Shown here piece by piece: positions 33,401 to 44,170 of a stretch of 64,000 nucleotides of DNA. The notes beneath the pieces were generated by a model. That model made no database searches and was not told where the DNA came from. It was given only the letters and a program-made list of their open reading frames with translations. Source of the stretch: Isoetes taiwanensis (lineage: Eukaryota; Streptophyta; Lycopodiopsida; Isoetales; Isoetaceae); contig JAJEKV010000003.1 of the NCBI GenBank assembly GCA_021234155.1, positions 20,568,386-20,632,385 on the forward strand, given 5' to 3'. Numbering within the stretch: the first letter of the stretch is position 1; each line of letters starts with the position of its first letter. The translations under genes and the position numbers were made by a program.

Positions 33401-35382
33401 ACATACCTTTCTATTTTTGCCCCCTTCAATTAGGACAGATAGGACATCAACTGCAGATTCACACTCAACCATCAAAAGGTCATCTACGAAGTACCCCTCC
33501 CGCACATCCCATCTCACTTCTCTTGGGAGGCAATCCAATCTCAACAAGTCATTAACCTACAATTGTATAGGCAACTAATTAGATGCTCAAACAATTAGAC
33601 ATCCAAATTTTATTCTCTGACAAACCTGCTCATTGTATATCTCAAAATATGATGCTCTTATTCCATATAATTTTCTTTTGCTTTCTTCCATTTGATACCT
33701 CATTACATTAAATAAGTATGCCACTGCTTGAGCAATCAACCCACGATCCATAACATGTGTGGCCTGTAAATCACAAAATAAATAGCAAAAAGAGTGATTA
33801 TCAATTAAGGGAGTGGGAGTGGGTGGTCTACTGTGAACCAGGAATCAGCCCATATTTATATGCTGTCTCATAAACCACAAAAGAATGAATCCAGTTTGAA
33901 CCCCCCCAGACACAACGCACTCGCAATGTTGCAGCTCCTGAGGAGCTGTTAGCCTACGTGAAAAAACTAATTTGTTTATGATATTGTCACTTCGGTTCTA
34001 GAAATATCAGCAGAAGAATTAGGAAGGCAGAAGGCTTAAGAATTTGAATTGAACTTTATCATTCAAGGAGATCAAATGGCTCAAGAAGAACAGCAGGCTT
34101 GTTTACTACCTTAATTTCATGACAGCCACACATGGTATATGTTTTGCCGGAACCTGTCTGACCATATGCCATCACTGTTGATGAGTAGCCCTCCAGGACA
34201 GAATCTAATAGCTTCTGCATCCTAAGCTTGGGCATCAAAAGCTCTTGTCCTGCTGCTGGACTCAAACATCCATCAAACTGCAAGTATAAGAGTTCCCTAC
34301 ATTAGGAAGACTTCATTACTTGAACAATATGCACATGACTCAGCCAGGTTATAAAAGATGAATTGAAATGACATTACCTTATATATTAGTTCAACTACTG
34401 CTTGCTGCTACAATTGTCTTTTGCACGCTTATTACTCAAGAGACTGTTTACATTTATAGAGACAGGCCACATAAATCTGTCTATATCTTATAAATGGTCC
34501 TTTGAAAGAGATGCCAACACTACGATGTAAATTCTCCAAATTCTCAGCCCAAATCACTAGCCACTTTGATGATGGCTAGCGAATATTTTGAATTGTAATT
34601 TCCTATACATAGAGGCTACCTTCCATAATTATTTCATCTAAGACTTTTTAAGAACATGGGAAATAAACTTCTTTCTTTTTCTCAAAGAGAAGTCAAAATG
34701 GCATAAGTACAATGACATTATATTAGACTGAAATCATAATAGAAATTAACTGAAAATAATAATAAAAAACCCTGAAAATGGATCCTTCCTAATTACCTGG
34801 AATGTTCTAACAGAATTGGAATAGCTCCCATGATCAGTGACCTAAACAAAAGACGAACCCCAGAGAATTAGAGCACTTATTACGACGCATTTCTTTACAT
34901 GGTGTAATTCCTAGCACTGTTAATTTCTAATTTACATTGGTATACAACTCTATTCTGGAGTGGATTTGAACCTCTCCATCATTGCCAGCCAGAATCCAGA
35001 AGTTGAATCACTATGTAAAATGTACAAATAATGTATATTATTCAAAAGCTCATGCTCAAATAATTTCTAGCAAGCTGATAAGGCTTCTGCATATGAAAAA
35101 TGCTTCATCCTTGTTTAAAATGCAGACAAAAAAAAGGGAGGGATCTGATTGCAATTTAAATAGCTTAACTAATTTATGAAGCACACTCCAAACAGGATGA
35201 CGAGTGCGAACTTTGAAGTACTCCATGAATTACCAGATTAGTTTGGATGGAGATGAGAGAACCTGGATTTTCTGTTCGTCATCCAATACTTTAACGCAGC
35301 ACTTTTCTCCTCGAGCTATCTCTTCCTTTAATAAAGGCCGAACACGAACAAAAACGCATATGTTGTTCGGATTTTCATCCAT
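30429..35382 (-). CDS. Kinesin motor protein, ten exons, 540 codons
   Basis: A microtubule-based ATPase motor. Exons (minus strand, in order): 35382-35263, 34841-34797, 34277-34110, 33763-33626, 33556-33407, 33286-33062, 32268-32219, 32141-31961, 31352-31191 and 30812-30429. All introns are GT-AG, and the frame runs unbroken to TAA. The start is the ATG at 35382 ([20 protein letters not shown]), which gives the expected motor N-terminus. The P-loop GQTGSGKT is at residues 94-101, switch I NKDSSRSH at 214-221 and switch II DLAGSE at 250-255, all intact. The motor continues through [22 protein letters not shown] and [13 protein letters not shown] to about residue 350. A short possible coiled coil follows ([19 protein letters not shown]), then a basic tail of about 127 residues. 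With 540 residues it is compact for a kinesin. I leave the subfamily open; the N-terminal motor implies plus-end movement, as known for such kinesins. Confidence 0.93.
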
Positions 35383-35420
35383 TCCCCTCTACAACATCTT
35401 AGCTGACCTGAAAGATCGTC

Positions 35421-35648
35421 AATGAAGTTGTAGACGAAAATTCAAACAGCTAAAAAAACAAAGTAGACAACAAAATACTAATTACCATAATGTTTGCGCC
35501 TCGCTTTGAGGCAACCCTAAGTTGTTTAGCATGCTTGCGTATGTTAGTTTTAGCAACAGGAGACTTCACAAACGGCCATCAATTCCACTAGTATCTGTGT
35601 TTCAAAATCATGGCAGTCAATGTAACATGCCTTGCTAATCTCTAAACA
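35421..35648. repeat. 228-bp direct repeat, copy 1
   Basis: It begins AATGAAGTTGTAGACG and ends AATCTCTAAACA. It is repeated 463 bp downstream at 35884-36111 with two visible mismatches (ATGCTTG versus AGGCTTG, and CATCAATT versus CATTAATT). It starts 39 bp upstream of the kinesin ATG, so it overlaps the likely 5' UTR or promoter. Confidence 0.92.
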
Positions 35649-35883
35649 GCTTGATCCTGCTTCATATGCCTATCTGCTCAGATCTTGTGGCAATGCTAAT
35701 AATCTTGATGAAGGTAGACGGATTCATGAAAGCATAGCCAAAAATGGGCAGGTAAAGAATGTCTTTCTGGCTAACCTTCTCATAGAGATGTATGGTAAGT
35801 GCGGCAGCTTGCAAGATGCACAGGCTGTATTTGAAAAATTGGAGGAAAAGAATGTTTATAGTTGGACAATAATGATTGGAGCA
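35649..35883 (+). pseudogene. PPR-protein gene fragment between direct repeats
   Basis: The plus strand encodes LDPASYAYLLRSCGNANNLD, then EGRRIHESIAKNG, NVFLANLLIEMYGKCGSLQD and AVFEKLEEKNVYSWTIMIG. This is the N-terminal type of repeat region of plant PPR proteins of the PLS class, which bind organelle RNA. About 80 codons are open without a stop, but no start or C-terminus exists and both ends run straight into the 228-bp direct repeats. The piece is thus a short filler of gene origin. Sequence preservation suggests that it is young. Confidence 0.88.
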
Positions 35884-36111
35884 AATGAAGTTGTAGACGA
35901 AAATTCAAACAGCTAAAAAAACAAAGTAGACAACAAAATACTAATTACCATAATGTTTGCGCCTCGCTTTGAGGCAACCCTAAGTTGTTTAGCAGGCTTG
36001 CGTATGTTAGTTTTAGCAACAGGAGACTTCACAAACGGCCATTAATTCCACTAGTATCTGTGTTTCAAAATCATGGCAGTCAATGTAACATGCCTTGCTA
36101 ATCTCTAAACA
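35884..36111. repeat. 228-bp direct repeat, copy 2
   Basis: The second copy of 35421-35648; see there. After it, sequence continues as AAAAATAACAAGTAACC. Confidence 0.92.
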
Positions 36112-36803
36112 AAAATAACAAGTAACCACAATTTTATAGTTTAATAAACAATGAAATCCTGTTACTACAATTACCTTTTAGAGGTATTGTGTCCAAAGAT
36201 ACAGGAAAATGTCTAAATATGCAAAAGCAATAAAAAAGGCAGCTGGGTCTGGATGGTCATCACACCTAACATGCACCATTTGCTTATTTCCATAAAGTTG
36301 AAATATTAGATAGGAAAATGGTATCTCATTGGCTCACAACTTATTTTCAGACGTAAAGATACAAATGACAAATAAATATATGCAGATTACAAGGACATAA
36401 CAAGAAATGTTATTTATTCAATTAAGCATCGAAGGCATTTAACAAATGCGTACTCCACATTAGTCAGCTATCGTTTTATCAGTATTATACCACAACTTGA
36501 GAGAATAATGTTCCTTAATCATCAACCTTCCAGACCTAGGTACGCTACAACCTTTCATAAACAGCTGAACGCCAACAATAAAAAACAATCTAGATTTAAT
36601 GAAAACATGACTGCAACGTGGCTACTTTGCAGGAAGCTTTCATGGAAATAAGGAACGAGAATGAACACCTATCGGCCATAGAGTGCATAAGCTGAAGGAA
36701 TAAATTGCACTGGGGCATTCCATGAAGACAGTAAAATCTAGTGAGGCAAAACTAGCTTTGTGGCTATGGTTTCAAGCAATTGTCTACCTTATAGGGCTAG
36801 TTT
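36112..36803. other. Intergenic stretch with a weak minus-strand frame
   Basis: Mostly AT-rich, with no recognised gene. On the minus strand at about 36335-36180, a 52-codon frame reads QMVHVRCDDHPDPAAFFIAF and ends in a stop. It looks coding-like but has no recognised family and no partner exon in phase. Confidence 0.25.
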
Positions 36804-36979
36804 CTAGTTTGCGCCCCCCCCCCCCGTCCCGGTGAAGACGACGGCCTGCAGCAGGTGAAATAACGAAGGCGTGCTTTCCGTGAGTTTTTTTTTGTCTTAT
36901 TTGGGCTGTTCTGTACTCTGTCGTATTCTCCTTCTGCAGGCCGTCGTCTTCACCGGGACGGGGGGGGAGCGCAAACTAG
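36804..36979. mobile_element. Small terminal-inverted-repeat element
   Basis: A 176-bp segment with near-perfect 46-48-bp inverted arms: 36804-36851 (CTAGTTTGCG, a C run, GTCCCGGTGAAGACGACGG, CCTGCAG) and its complement at 36934-36979. The left arm has a longer C run than the right arm's G run. A target duplication is not clear because the ends are CTAG...CTAG. No coding capacity; a MITE or foldback element. Confidence 0.75.
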
Positions 36980-38322
36980 AAGTCTCCCCCTTATAGTAAT
37001 GGAATAGCATGGCCATTTTTTACAGGTTGCCAGCAGACAGAAAAGAACTTAGTGCATATTTTCAGTAATATCAAGTTAGAATCTAATAAAAATTCTTACA
37101 ATTTTATCATTTTTTCCTCTAGCTTACAATCCTCAGGATCTCTTTTAAAAGCCAAACTTAAATTCCTGCAGAAAACCAAGATAAGATTTTGACTTAATGA
37201 GAGCATTGCCCTAACTAAAACATTATCTTCCATAATATGCTACCAAGTGCAATACTAGGTTATGAACATGATTCCATGAGTAGGACTGAGAATCACAAGG
37301 AAGAGTATGGATAAGGATAGCGTAATAATTTAGAGTTCATAACATATGCGCTCAAATCACTATATGCCAACAAAATGGTGCTCTGCATATTTCATGAGCA
37401 AACTCATGTATTGGGTCATCTCGGATCAGTCTTTGAATAGGTATCAATAACTCGTCCATATCCTAAGTTTTTGGTTGAGTTGCAGCATCCCTTCCCTTGG
37501 TTGAATTAAATATCTTGAAATTTATAACTCGTGTCTGTATAATAGCATACAGAGAGCAGTGACGATCAAGCATTCGAACAAACCTGATCTACATTAATAA
37601 AAGTCCATGGGACTATAAAGATTAGTAGTATAAACTGGCCTACCTATGACATCAAGGACGTTTGGAGCTTACATGAATGCAGTTTTATGGAATAAGAAAC
37701 GAATTATGAAACCAAGCGTTACCTAGATTGTCTTGGACTGTTTTACTTCAAAGCTGCACTCAAGTCTTAAGTCCTTTTTGCTTCTCTTGTAGACAAGTAC
37801 CTATAAGTTCAAGGAGAATGCGGCATTGCAGACAGTATTTAGGCCTAAATCACACTACAGACCTTTTTTTCTTAAATAGCAGCTAGGGGCTGGCCAACGA
37901 ACGTTGCTATCACACTACCCCGATGCCTCGAAGCCACGTATCCCTGCCTCTATAACAGCTTTTTCCGCGATGGATCTGTAAAAACAAAGCCCATTCTTTC
38001 CTTTGCTGCTGCAAAAGAAACTGATTTGCCCAAGAATTTGCTGCACATCAATTTGTTGTTGTCAAGACTCGATTGAAGCGACCGTTTTTCAGCAATGAAA
38101 CCTAATATCTGCCATTGCCAAGCTTTCACGCTATTTGTGATCGCTTCTAGCGCACAATTTATTAGAGCTTATTCTAACCCTAAAGCAATCTTGCTCTTTT
38201 TAGCCAACTGGCAGCCAAATTCTGGACAACTGGGAAAAACGCAATTTCCAATGGCGGCACTAAAGGAAATTCTTCTTGCATTTTCTGAACTTTGTATATC
38301 CAGCATGTATTATTGTTTATTA
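36980..38322. other. Intergenic stretch
   Basis: AT-rich DNA. One short minus-strand stretch at 37164-37096 (NLSLAFKRDPEDCKLEEKM) has plausible splice borders on both sides and could be an exon of an unidentified gene, but nothing links it to other exons. Nothing else is recognised. Confidence 0.25.
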
Positions 38323-38367
38323 GGGTGATCTTTCACTAGAGTGGTGTGTCATATTTTAGTATACAGG

Positions 38368-38435
38368 GATGTCACTTTAGGTGACATTCCGGGGAGGAAA
38401 AAGTGCCTCCCCGGAATGTCACCTAAAGTGACATT
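38368..38435. repeat. Perfect 29-bp stem with short loop
   Basis: ATGTCACTTTAGGTGACATT plus CCGGGGAGG on the left arm and its exact complement on the right arm, separated by about 9 bases (AAAAAGTG region). If transcribed, this forms a small-RNA-precursor-like hairpin. It lies inside the TIR cluster and may simply be the core of a foldback element. Confidence 0.8.
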
Positions 38436-38733
38436 GCTGCAACGTGAAAACAGGGTAGGTGAGATTCTGCGGGTAAAAAAAGGCAGAATGTCGGGTGAAA
38501 AGGTAGAATGTCGGGTGAAAACAGAAGAATGAATAGTAAAAGGTAGACCATGAATAGTAAAAAGTGGACCGTCGGTGATAACAAAATTCGTCCAACATTC
38601 ATTAAAAGAAAAGGTGCCACGTGTCAAGGCGTCACTGGTGGAGACAGCAGAATCTCACCTACCCTGTTTTTACGTCATTTTGATTGGGCCACATAAGCAA
38701 ATAAGAAAAAAATGATTTTCTACTTTAAAATAG

Positions 38734-39421
38734 GGAAAAACTACAAAATACCCTTATGTTTTGACGAATTTCACGACATACCCTTGAGTTTAAATAAATT
38801 ATTGAGATGCCCTTGGTCAACGTATATCCCTTTGTACAATTTTAAGTTTCACCTAATGCCCTCTAGTTTTTCGTATTTCATAGAATACCCTTCTGTAACA
38901 AATATTCATGGCGCCTTTTTAGCAAAGACGCCTCTTTTTATTCTCGGTACCTTAAAGGAAGGCAAGACACCAAATTGATTTCTAGTTATTCTCAGCCCAT
39001 CGATTTTCTCTAGCGATTTGCAATGATCCTCTTGTCGAAAGCAATAATTCGATCCAATTTACAATAACAACTTATTGTAGTGAAATGAAATCAAGAAAAG
39101 AGGACTCGTAGGAGTTAAGAAGTGGCGACGGATGCAAGGGCAGAGATCATAGTTCGCTCACAGGCAGGGCCTAAGGGTATTTGATGAATTATGAAGCATT
39201 TGAAATTTGAAAGAAATCTCACGTTCTAGTTCTCAAGGGCATTCGAGAAATTCAAAGAAAACTTAAGGGCATTTGGGAAATTAATGTAAATCTTAAAGGT
39301 ATTTGAATAATTTTAAAAGACACACAATACGTTGTATTTTGACCAGGCATTTCAGGAAATTATCAAAACTCATGGGTATGTAGTAAAATTTGTCAAAACA
39401 TAAGGGTGTTTTGTAGTTTTT
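38734..39421. mobile_element. 688-bp inverted-repeat element
   Basis: Arms of about 30 bp (38734-38763 and 39391-39421). The inside shows a loose period with recurring ATACCCTT or its complement AAGGGTAT every 40-60 bp, so the whole element is partly self-complementary. No coding capacity. Confidence 0.65.
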
Positions 39422-39722
39422 AGGTTTGGATAGGTTCGGTTCCTCCTTTTAAGGGGAATGGCATCTTATTTTATACGGCGGATTTTCGGCGGTATAAAAT
39501 AAGATAGTGTCACATATGTTAAAAATATCATTAAAATAAGATATGTCCTTTTTTTTTTTGGGTTTTCCACTAGCATTTTGATGGTGTCTTATTTTATGAC
39601 ACCTTATAGTGGAAAAACAACTTCAGTTCTATGTGTCATATTTTTTGATTTGGAGTCTTAAATGGTGTCATATCTCAACGTGGCAGTCTTATTCTATGAC
39701 TATAGTAGAAAATCACCCTCAT

Positions 39723-41140
39723 TGCTAAACCGTGTATTATTTTTTATGGGCCCTTGGATCGTGGCACAATTCATAGGATATTCCCTCTGCACACATCCTG
39801 TTTGCCCATGTGAAGTCTTTCTGAGATCAAACTGGCCCCTGTTGACCCGCTTTTAAAGGGGGCGCTCCTTGACCACATACCATGGATTAAGATAATATTC
39901 AGGCACACACCCATGCAATACAGAGGCACATGAATACACAATGTACGACATGACAGAACTCAAACACAGCACCGGCATTCAACACCAGCATTCAAAGATG
40001 AGATGAGCCTGGGGAATCGAACCCCAACTAGATTCCAATGCTCTTGGACTTATAAATTCAAAGCTAAATTCCTGCATGGTGTATTGTTAATGCTCTTAAT
40101 TCCACAGAAGGTTCAAAACAAATGATTTAATTTTAACAAATGCCAGATTTCCAGAAAAACTCAAATCAGTCAATCAATAGAATAATTACCTCCTAGAATC
40201 TTTGGACATGTGAAATCCGGCAATAGCTTTACGACCAACAGCAAGCTCTTGGAAGCTCTGACCTTGACGTTTATGCTTTCCTCCTGCTTTAACAAACGCA
40301 GGGCAAGGGCGATATACTTTGATGGGCCACTAGTCCAGCCCAGGCAAGGCTGCCACACCACCTTGAATCCTTCCCTTCCATCGCAACCCCATCGTTTTTC
40401 CTTCTTTCCACAGCCTTCGCAGAACCCTGCCGAATCCAAATCTAGAATGGGTTTCAACAATTCCTCCTTCCTGGTGGACAAAATTCTTCGCTTTCAGTTG
40501 ATGGACCCTGCTCTGCCGCTTTCAAAGGTCGAATATAGGCTCCCAGGGAAAATAATGATGGAGCTGCGGCTGCCACAACCTCCTCCTTACCTTTATGTCC
40601 TAGTTTCCTTTGGGTCCATTTGCTCGTTGATTCCATGAAGCTTCCGATTTGGGCACTCTCCTCACAAATTTGCCAAATTCGCACAAGTAATACTCTGCTT
40701 CCAAGCTTGCAACAAATAGAGCTTTCAAATCGCTTCCGACAAGCATCCACTCAACTCAAGCCAGCCTAGCCAACATCTGCATCCGCCGGAATTAGAAGGC
40801 CGAGCCCTGGACGCCATCTGCAATAGCCCATGCGCGCTCCAATCCGATCCTAGACCTTCGAAAAAAACCTTATACAGTTTCTATTCACAAACCCAGATGC
40901 CACCATCAGCATTGTGTATTTTGCTACGAATACTCCTATTAACCAATAACAATCTTATGTAACATCTATACAGTTTTTTGATAGTGCAGACATTATCATC
41001 TCATAATATACTCAGCAAGACTATATCCTCAACGTATGGAGGTTATCCATATTAGTTTTCCACTATAGTTTTAACCGTGTTGGTTTTCACCTCCATATGT
41101 TGATGCAGTTTTTGCAAGCTATACAAGAAAAGTTTTGGGA
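39723..41140. other. Intergenic stretch with a candidate minus-strand exon
   Basis: At 40481-40195, the minus strand has an open frame from MSTRKEELLKPILDLDSAG to DFTCPKILGG, followed by a GT donor-like site (GGAG then GTAATT). A larger open stretch upstream (to 40750) is in another frame. I do not recognise the protein and found no following exon in phase. At 40013-40030, the minus strand has a tRNA B-box-like TGGGGTTCGATTCCCCA stem-loop, probably a SINE relic. Confidence 0.3.
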
Positions 41141-41148
41141 TTGACCCC

Positions 41149-42742
41149 ATTTAACGTGTTATTGACATAACAACCAACACATAACAACCATTGACATTAA
41201 CAACCAACACATAACTACCATTGACATTAATTCACACAACCATTGGGTCCAACACATTTAAATTAAAATCCTCCTTAAACCCCCTTTGGTTTGGGTGCAT
41301 ATTCACACGGGAGTGACTCCGGGCAACGAGAGTTGTTGGATAGGCATATTCACCCCTTATTCCTTAATCTACACCGTACGTAAAGTTCCTCGTTTGTGGG
41401 GTATGCAAGTACAAAATTTGCTATACTGTATAACAATATTCGCAAAATACTATAATATTTCAAGCGAAATACTATATGGTGTTGATTTCGTACGCGTAAA
41501 ATACAATTATGAGGGCTCTCGCTGCCCTACGTCACCCCCCGTGTGAATATGCACCCAAACCAAAGGGGGTTTAAGGAGGATTTTAATTTAAATGTATTGG
41601 ACCCAATGGTTGTGTTAATTAATGTCAATGGTAGTTATGTGTTGGTTGTTAATGTCAATGGTTGTTATGTGTTGGTTGTTATGTGTTGGGGGATTTAATT
41701 TTTATATGTTGGATGTTAATGGTTTGGTGCAAAAAAAAATTTTTGGCCCCTTCGGGGCCTTAGGGACGTCACCTTCCCCCCCCGGTGTGACAAAAATTTT
41801 CGAATTCAAACCAGAAAAAAAACTAGAATTCATTTGAGGCTTTCATCACCTGTAGCTTTTGAATTTCATCACAATAAAACAAATAGAACATAAGTAAAAG
41901 TTACCATAAAGATAGAGCAGATTGATCCCATTATTCTGAAAGTCATAAAGTTTGCAACACCCATACACAAACATTTTTCAACTGGAATTTAACAGCAACC
42001 TTTGGCCTCCATGGATTCTTGTGGTGAGAAACCAAAGTGGGAAACTTTTCTGCTTGTTAGCACAAGGATCTAGAAGCCTTGGAATTTGCTTAATAACTGC
42101 CTCAAAATCTAAAAATGCATGGTAATTTTTTGCAAGCTTCATTCAGAATGAGCCATAAAACAATATCCAATAGCGCAATCATGTATTAATCAGCTAGTAG
42201 GATGTGAAAGCCTACCAAACCCGGCTAAAAAATTGCTGCGTTAGCATAGATAACTTAACCAAACATATCCATATCATAACTATCAAAAAGATCTCGGAGA
42301 AAGCTTTCCAATGCAATAAAAATCATCTGAAACAGAGCTCTGGATCAAAAGTTATGATAAGAAATGTGTTGCTGGCGGGGAAACTGCACTACATGCGCCC
42401 TTCAAGCCCTTCATGCCCATTATGCACCACACGCAAGAGGGCTTTTGTTGTGAGCCATTGATTGTTGGCCATTATGCACCACATGCACAAAAAAGGGTTT
42501 TTTTGTGAGCCATTGGTTGTTGACCATTATGCACCACACGCACAAAAAAGGGCTTTTGTTGTGAGCCATTGGTTATTGACCATTGAAAAAAAAAGAGGCT
42601 AAAATCAATGGCTCAGAAATTGTGCACTCTAGATGTACGCATTAGTACATCCATTTGAATACATCACGAAATCATAGGAAAACCTTAGTGAAAAGCGTAC
42701 AAAAACACAAAGAAAACCCCCTGTTATTATGCTACATATTGA
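41149..42742. mobile_element. Element X copy 2 (same ends, different cargo)
   Basis: The left part is the long foldback (about 41160-41690), followed by the GGCCCC TTC GGGGCC hairpin near 41745. The right end reads CTGTTATTATGCTACATAT at 42742, next to TGAACC, the same end context as copy 1. The middle (41760-42360) shares nothing with the helicase cargo of copy 1 but matches copy 3 at 49420-49980 in inverse orientation. The left border and TSD (TTGACCC at 41141 versus TTGAACC) are imperfect. Three variable repeats around GAGCCATTGGTTGTTGACCA occupy 42370-42590. Confidence 0.72.
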
Positions 42743-43685
42743 ACCAAAAGGAATAATTTTTTTCTAGAAAGCTAGTTAATTTTATGGTCAATTGAACTTC
42801 ACTATTGTGTCCTACATTTGTAGAATATTATGAAGAACAAGCACATATGTCTACTACTCTCTCTACATTGGTGCACATACAATTCTAGACAGAACCACTG
42901 ATGTCAGGAGAACGTATTGTTGTGATCAGATCATAATCCATTATTCAGAAATGATGGAAACGAAAGGAGCTCATTAGATACTCAATGTTGAGATTAAAAT
43001 AGTCAATTACACTACTTTTTAGCTCAAAATGAAGTTGGTTTCACAATCCTTGACAACTTTACAAAAGTGTCAGTAAGTTGATCCAATTTATTAAGATAGT
43101 ATCAAAAGAAGACAAAGAAAGGGAGAGAAGAAGACGGGTGCAGGATTTCCTGCATAGCCAGAACGGGAATATAAAGAGCTAGAATTTGACTGGAAAAATA
43201 TAAAAGATCCTATCAATTTTCACTGATAAACTTCCACAAAATAGTTTTACTAACCGACAGAACTTCCCAGGTATGATTGAAGTTTCCTGGAATAAATAGT
43301 TAGTATGGAATCTTGCCATGTTAATTCGGCCACAATGCCACTGGCCCATTCCTCTATACGAGGAAGAAATGCATAGAGAAACGAGAAAGGGGCTCTCTTT
43401 CCATAATAGCAGCAGGGGCCCCTCGACCACCTTTCCGCAACAGCGACAGGGCTCCGCAACCGACGACAATCGAGAGCAGGTCTGCCGCTATTGTTGTTCA
43501 TCTACAAAGTGGAAGTTTGGGAGAGTTTTTTTTTTTAAACTTCATCATTGTTTTGATGTAGGTCGTGCAGATTTGTCATTCTTTCAGTGTAGATCCAGCC
43601 AGAGCTTTTGGTGTAGTAGATCCGGCATAGAACAGAGCTGTAATCTTTTATTGTAGATCTTTTGCCAGATATTTTGGTATGTATC
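42743..43685. other. Intergenic stretch
   Basis: No recognised gene. The minus strand at 43500-43250 is open for about 83 codons (LRSPVAVAERWSRGPCCYYG) without known motifs. Confidence 0.3.
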
Positions 43686-44170
43686 CCCAGCACAGAATAG
43701 AATAGAATAGAATAGGATAGAATAGAATAGAATATACATTAATGTCCCTCGTGCCCTGAGGCCCCTGGACTTGTGTAGCATGGGCGAGCTCCCTAAAAGG
43801 GCGCTACTAGCACATCACGCTATTATGATGTAGCCTTTTCTGAAGGCTGACTTTTTTCTATTATTACCAGCATCCCGCTTTACTTCGGCTTCGTGGCCGT
43901 GCAGTGATGCGTCGTTATCAATCAGCTTTTAGCTGAACAATTTGTATGGGGTTTATGATCCCCTTTTGTGCGGATCATATTACAAACCCTCTTTCATCTC
44001 TGACACGACAGGCTACATTAGTGGCGCCGATTACTATCGAGGGATTAAAAACCCGCCGAAGAAGGGTTTTCGAGAAAAACCTTAATAGTAATGGGCTCAG
44101 CGATGCACGATATTTATCGGATCCGTTTTCCGTCATTCGGATTTTTGGATTTTTCCCCGCCATTATTGTT
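43686..44170 (-). mobile_element. LINE/SINE tail with AGAAT run and 3' hairpin
   Basis: The AGAAT repeat at 43694-43736 (TATTC tail on the minus strand) is followed by unique body sequence. The 3' hairpin is at about 44029-44096: arms ATTACTAT and ATAGTAAT around GGATTAAAAACCC and GGGTTTTCGAGAAAAACC. This is the same arrangement as at 51070 and 63046, but the rest of the sequence is different: another family using the same kind of 3' end. Confidence 0.65.

Larger units (their letters stand above)
38323..39722. mobile_element. Nested cluster of terminal-inverted-repeat elements
   Basis: The outer ends are similar in inverse orientation: AGGGTGATCTTTCACTA at about 38323 and TAGTAGAAAATCACCCT at about 39705. 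Inside are a 29-bp perfect hairpin (38368-38435), an element of about 225 bp with arms ACAGGGTAGGTGAGATTCTG and the complement (38449-38667), and a 688-bp element with arms of about 30 bp starting AAAAACTACAAAATACCC (38734 and its complement ending at 39421). I see no transposase. Confidence 0.65.

Noticed and set aside
36335-37164. A gene made of the frames at 36335-36180, 37164-37096 and 40481-40195 (minus strand)
   Set aside because: Exon phases do not fit each other, and no family was recognised. They are kept only as weak notes under the intergenic stretches.
40210-40638. 142-codon plus-strand frame
   Set aside because: It lies opposite a better minus-strand candidate, has no recognisable motif and has no supporting signals.
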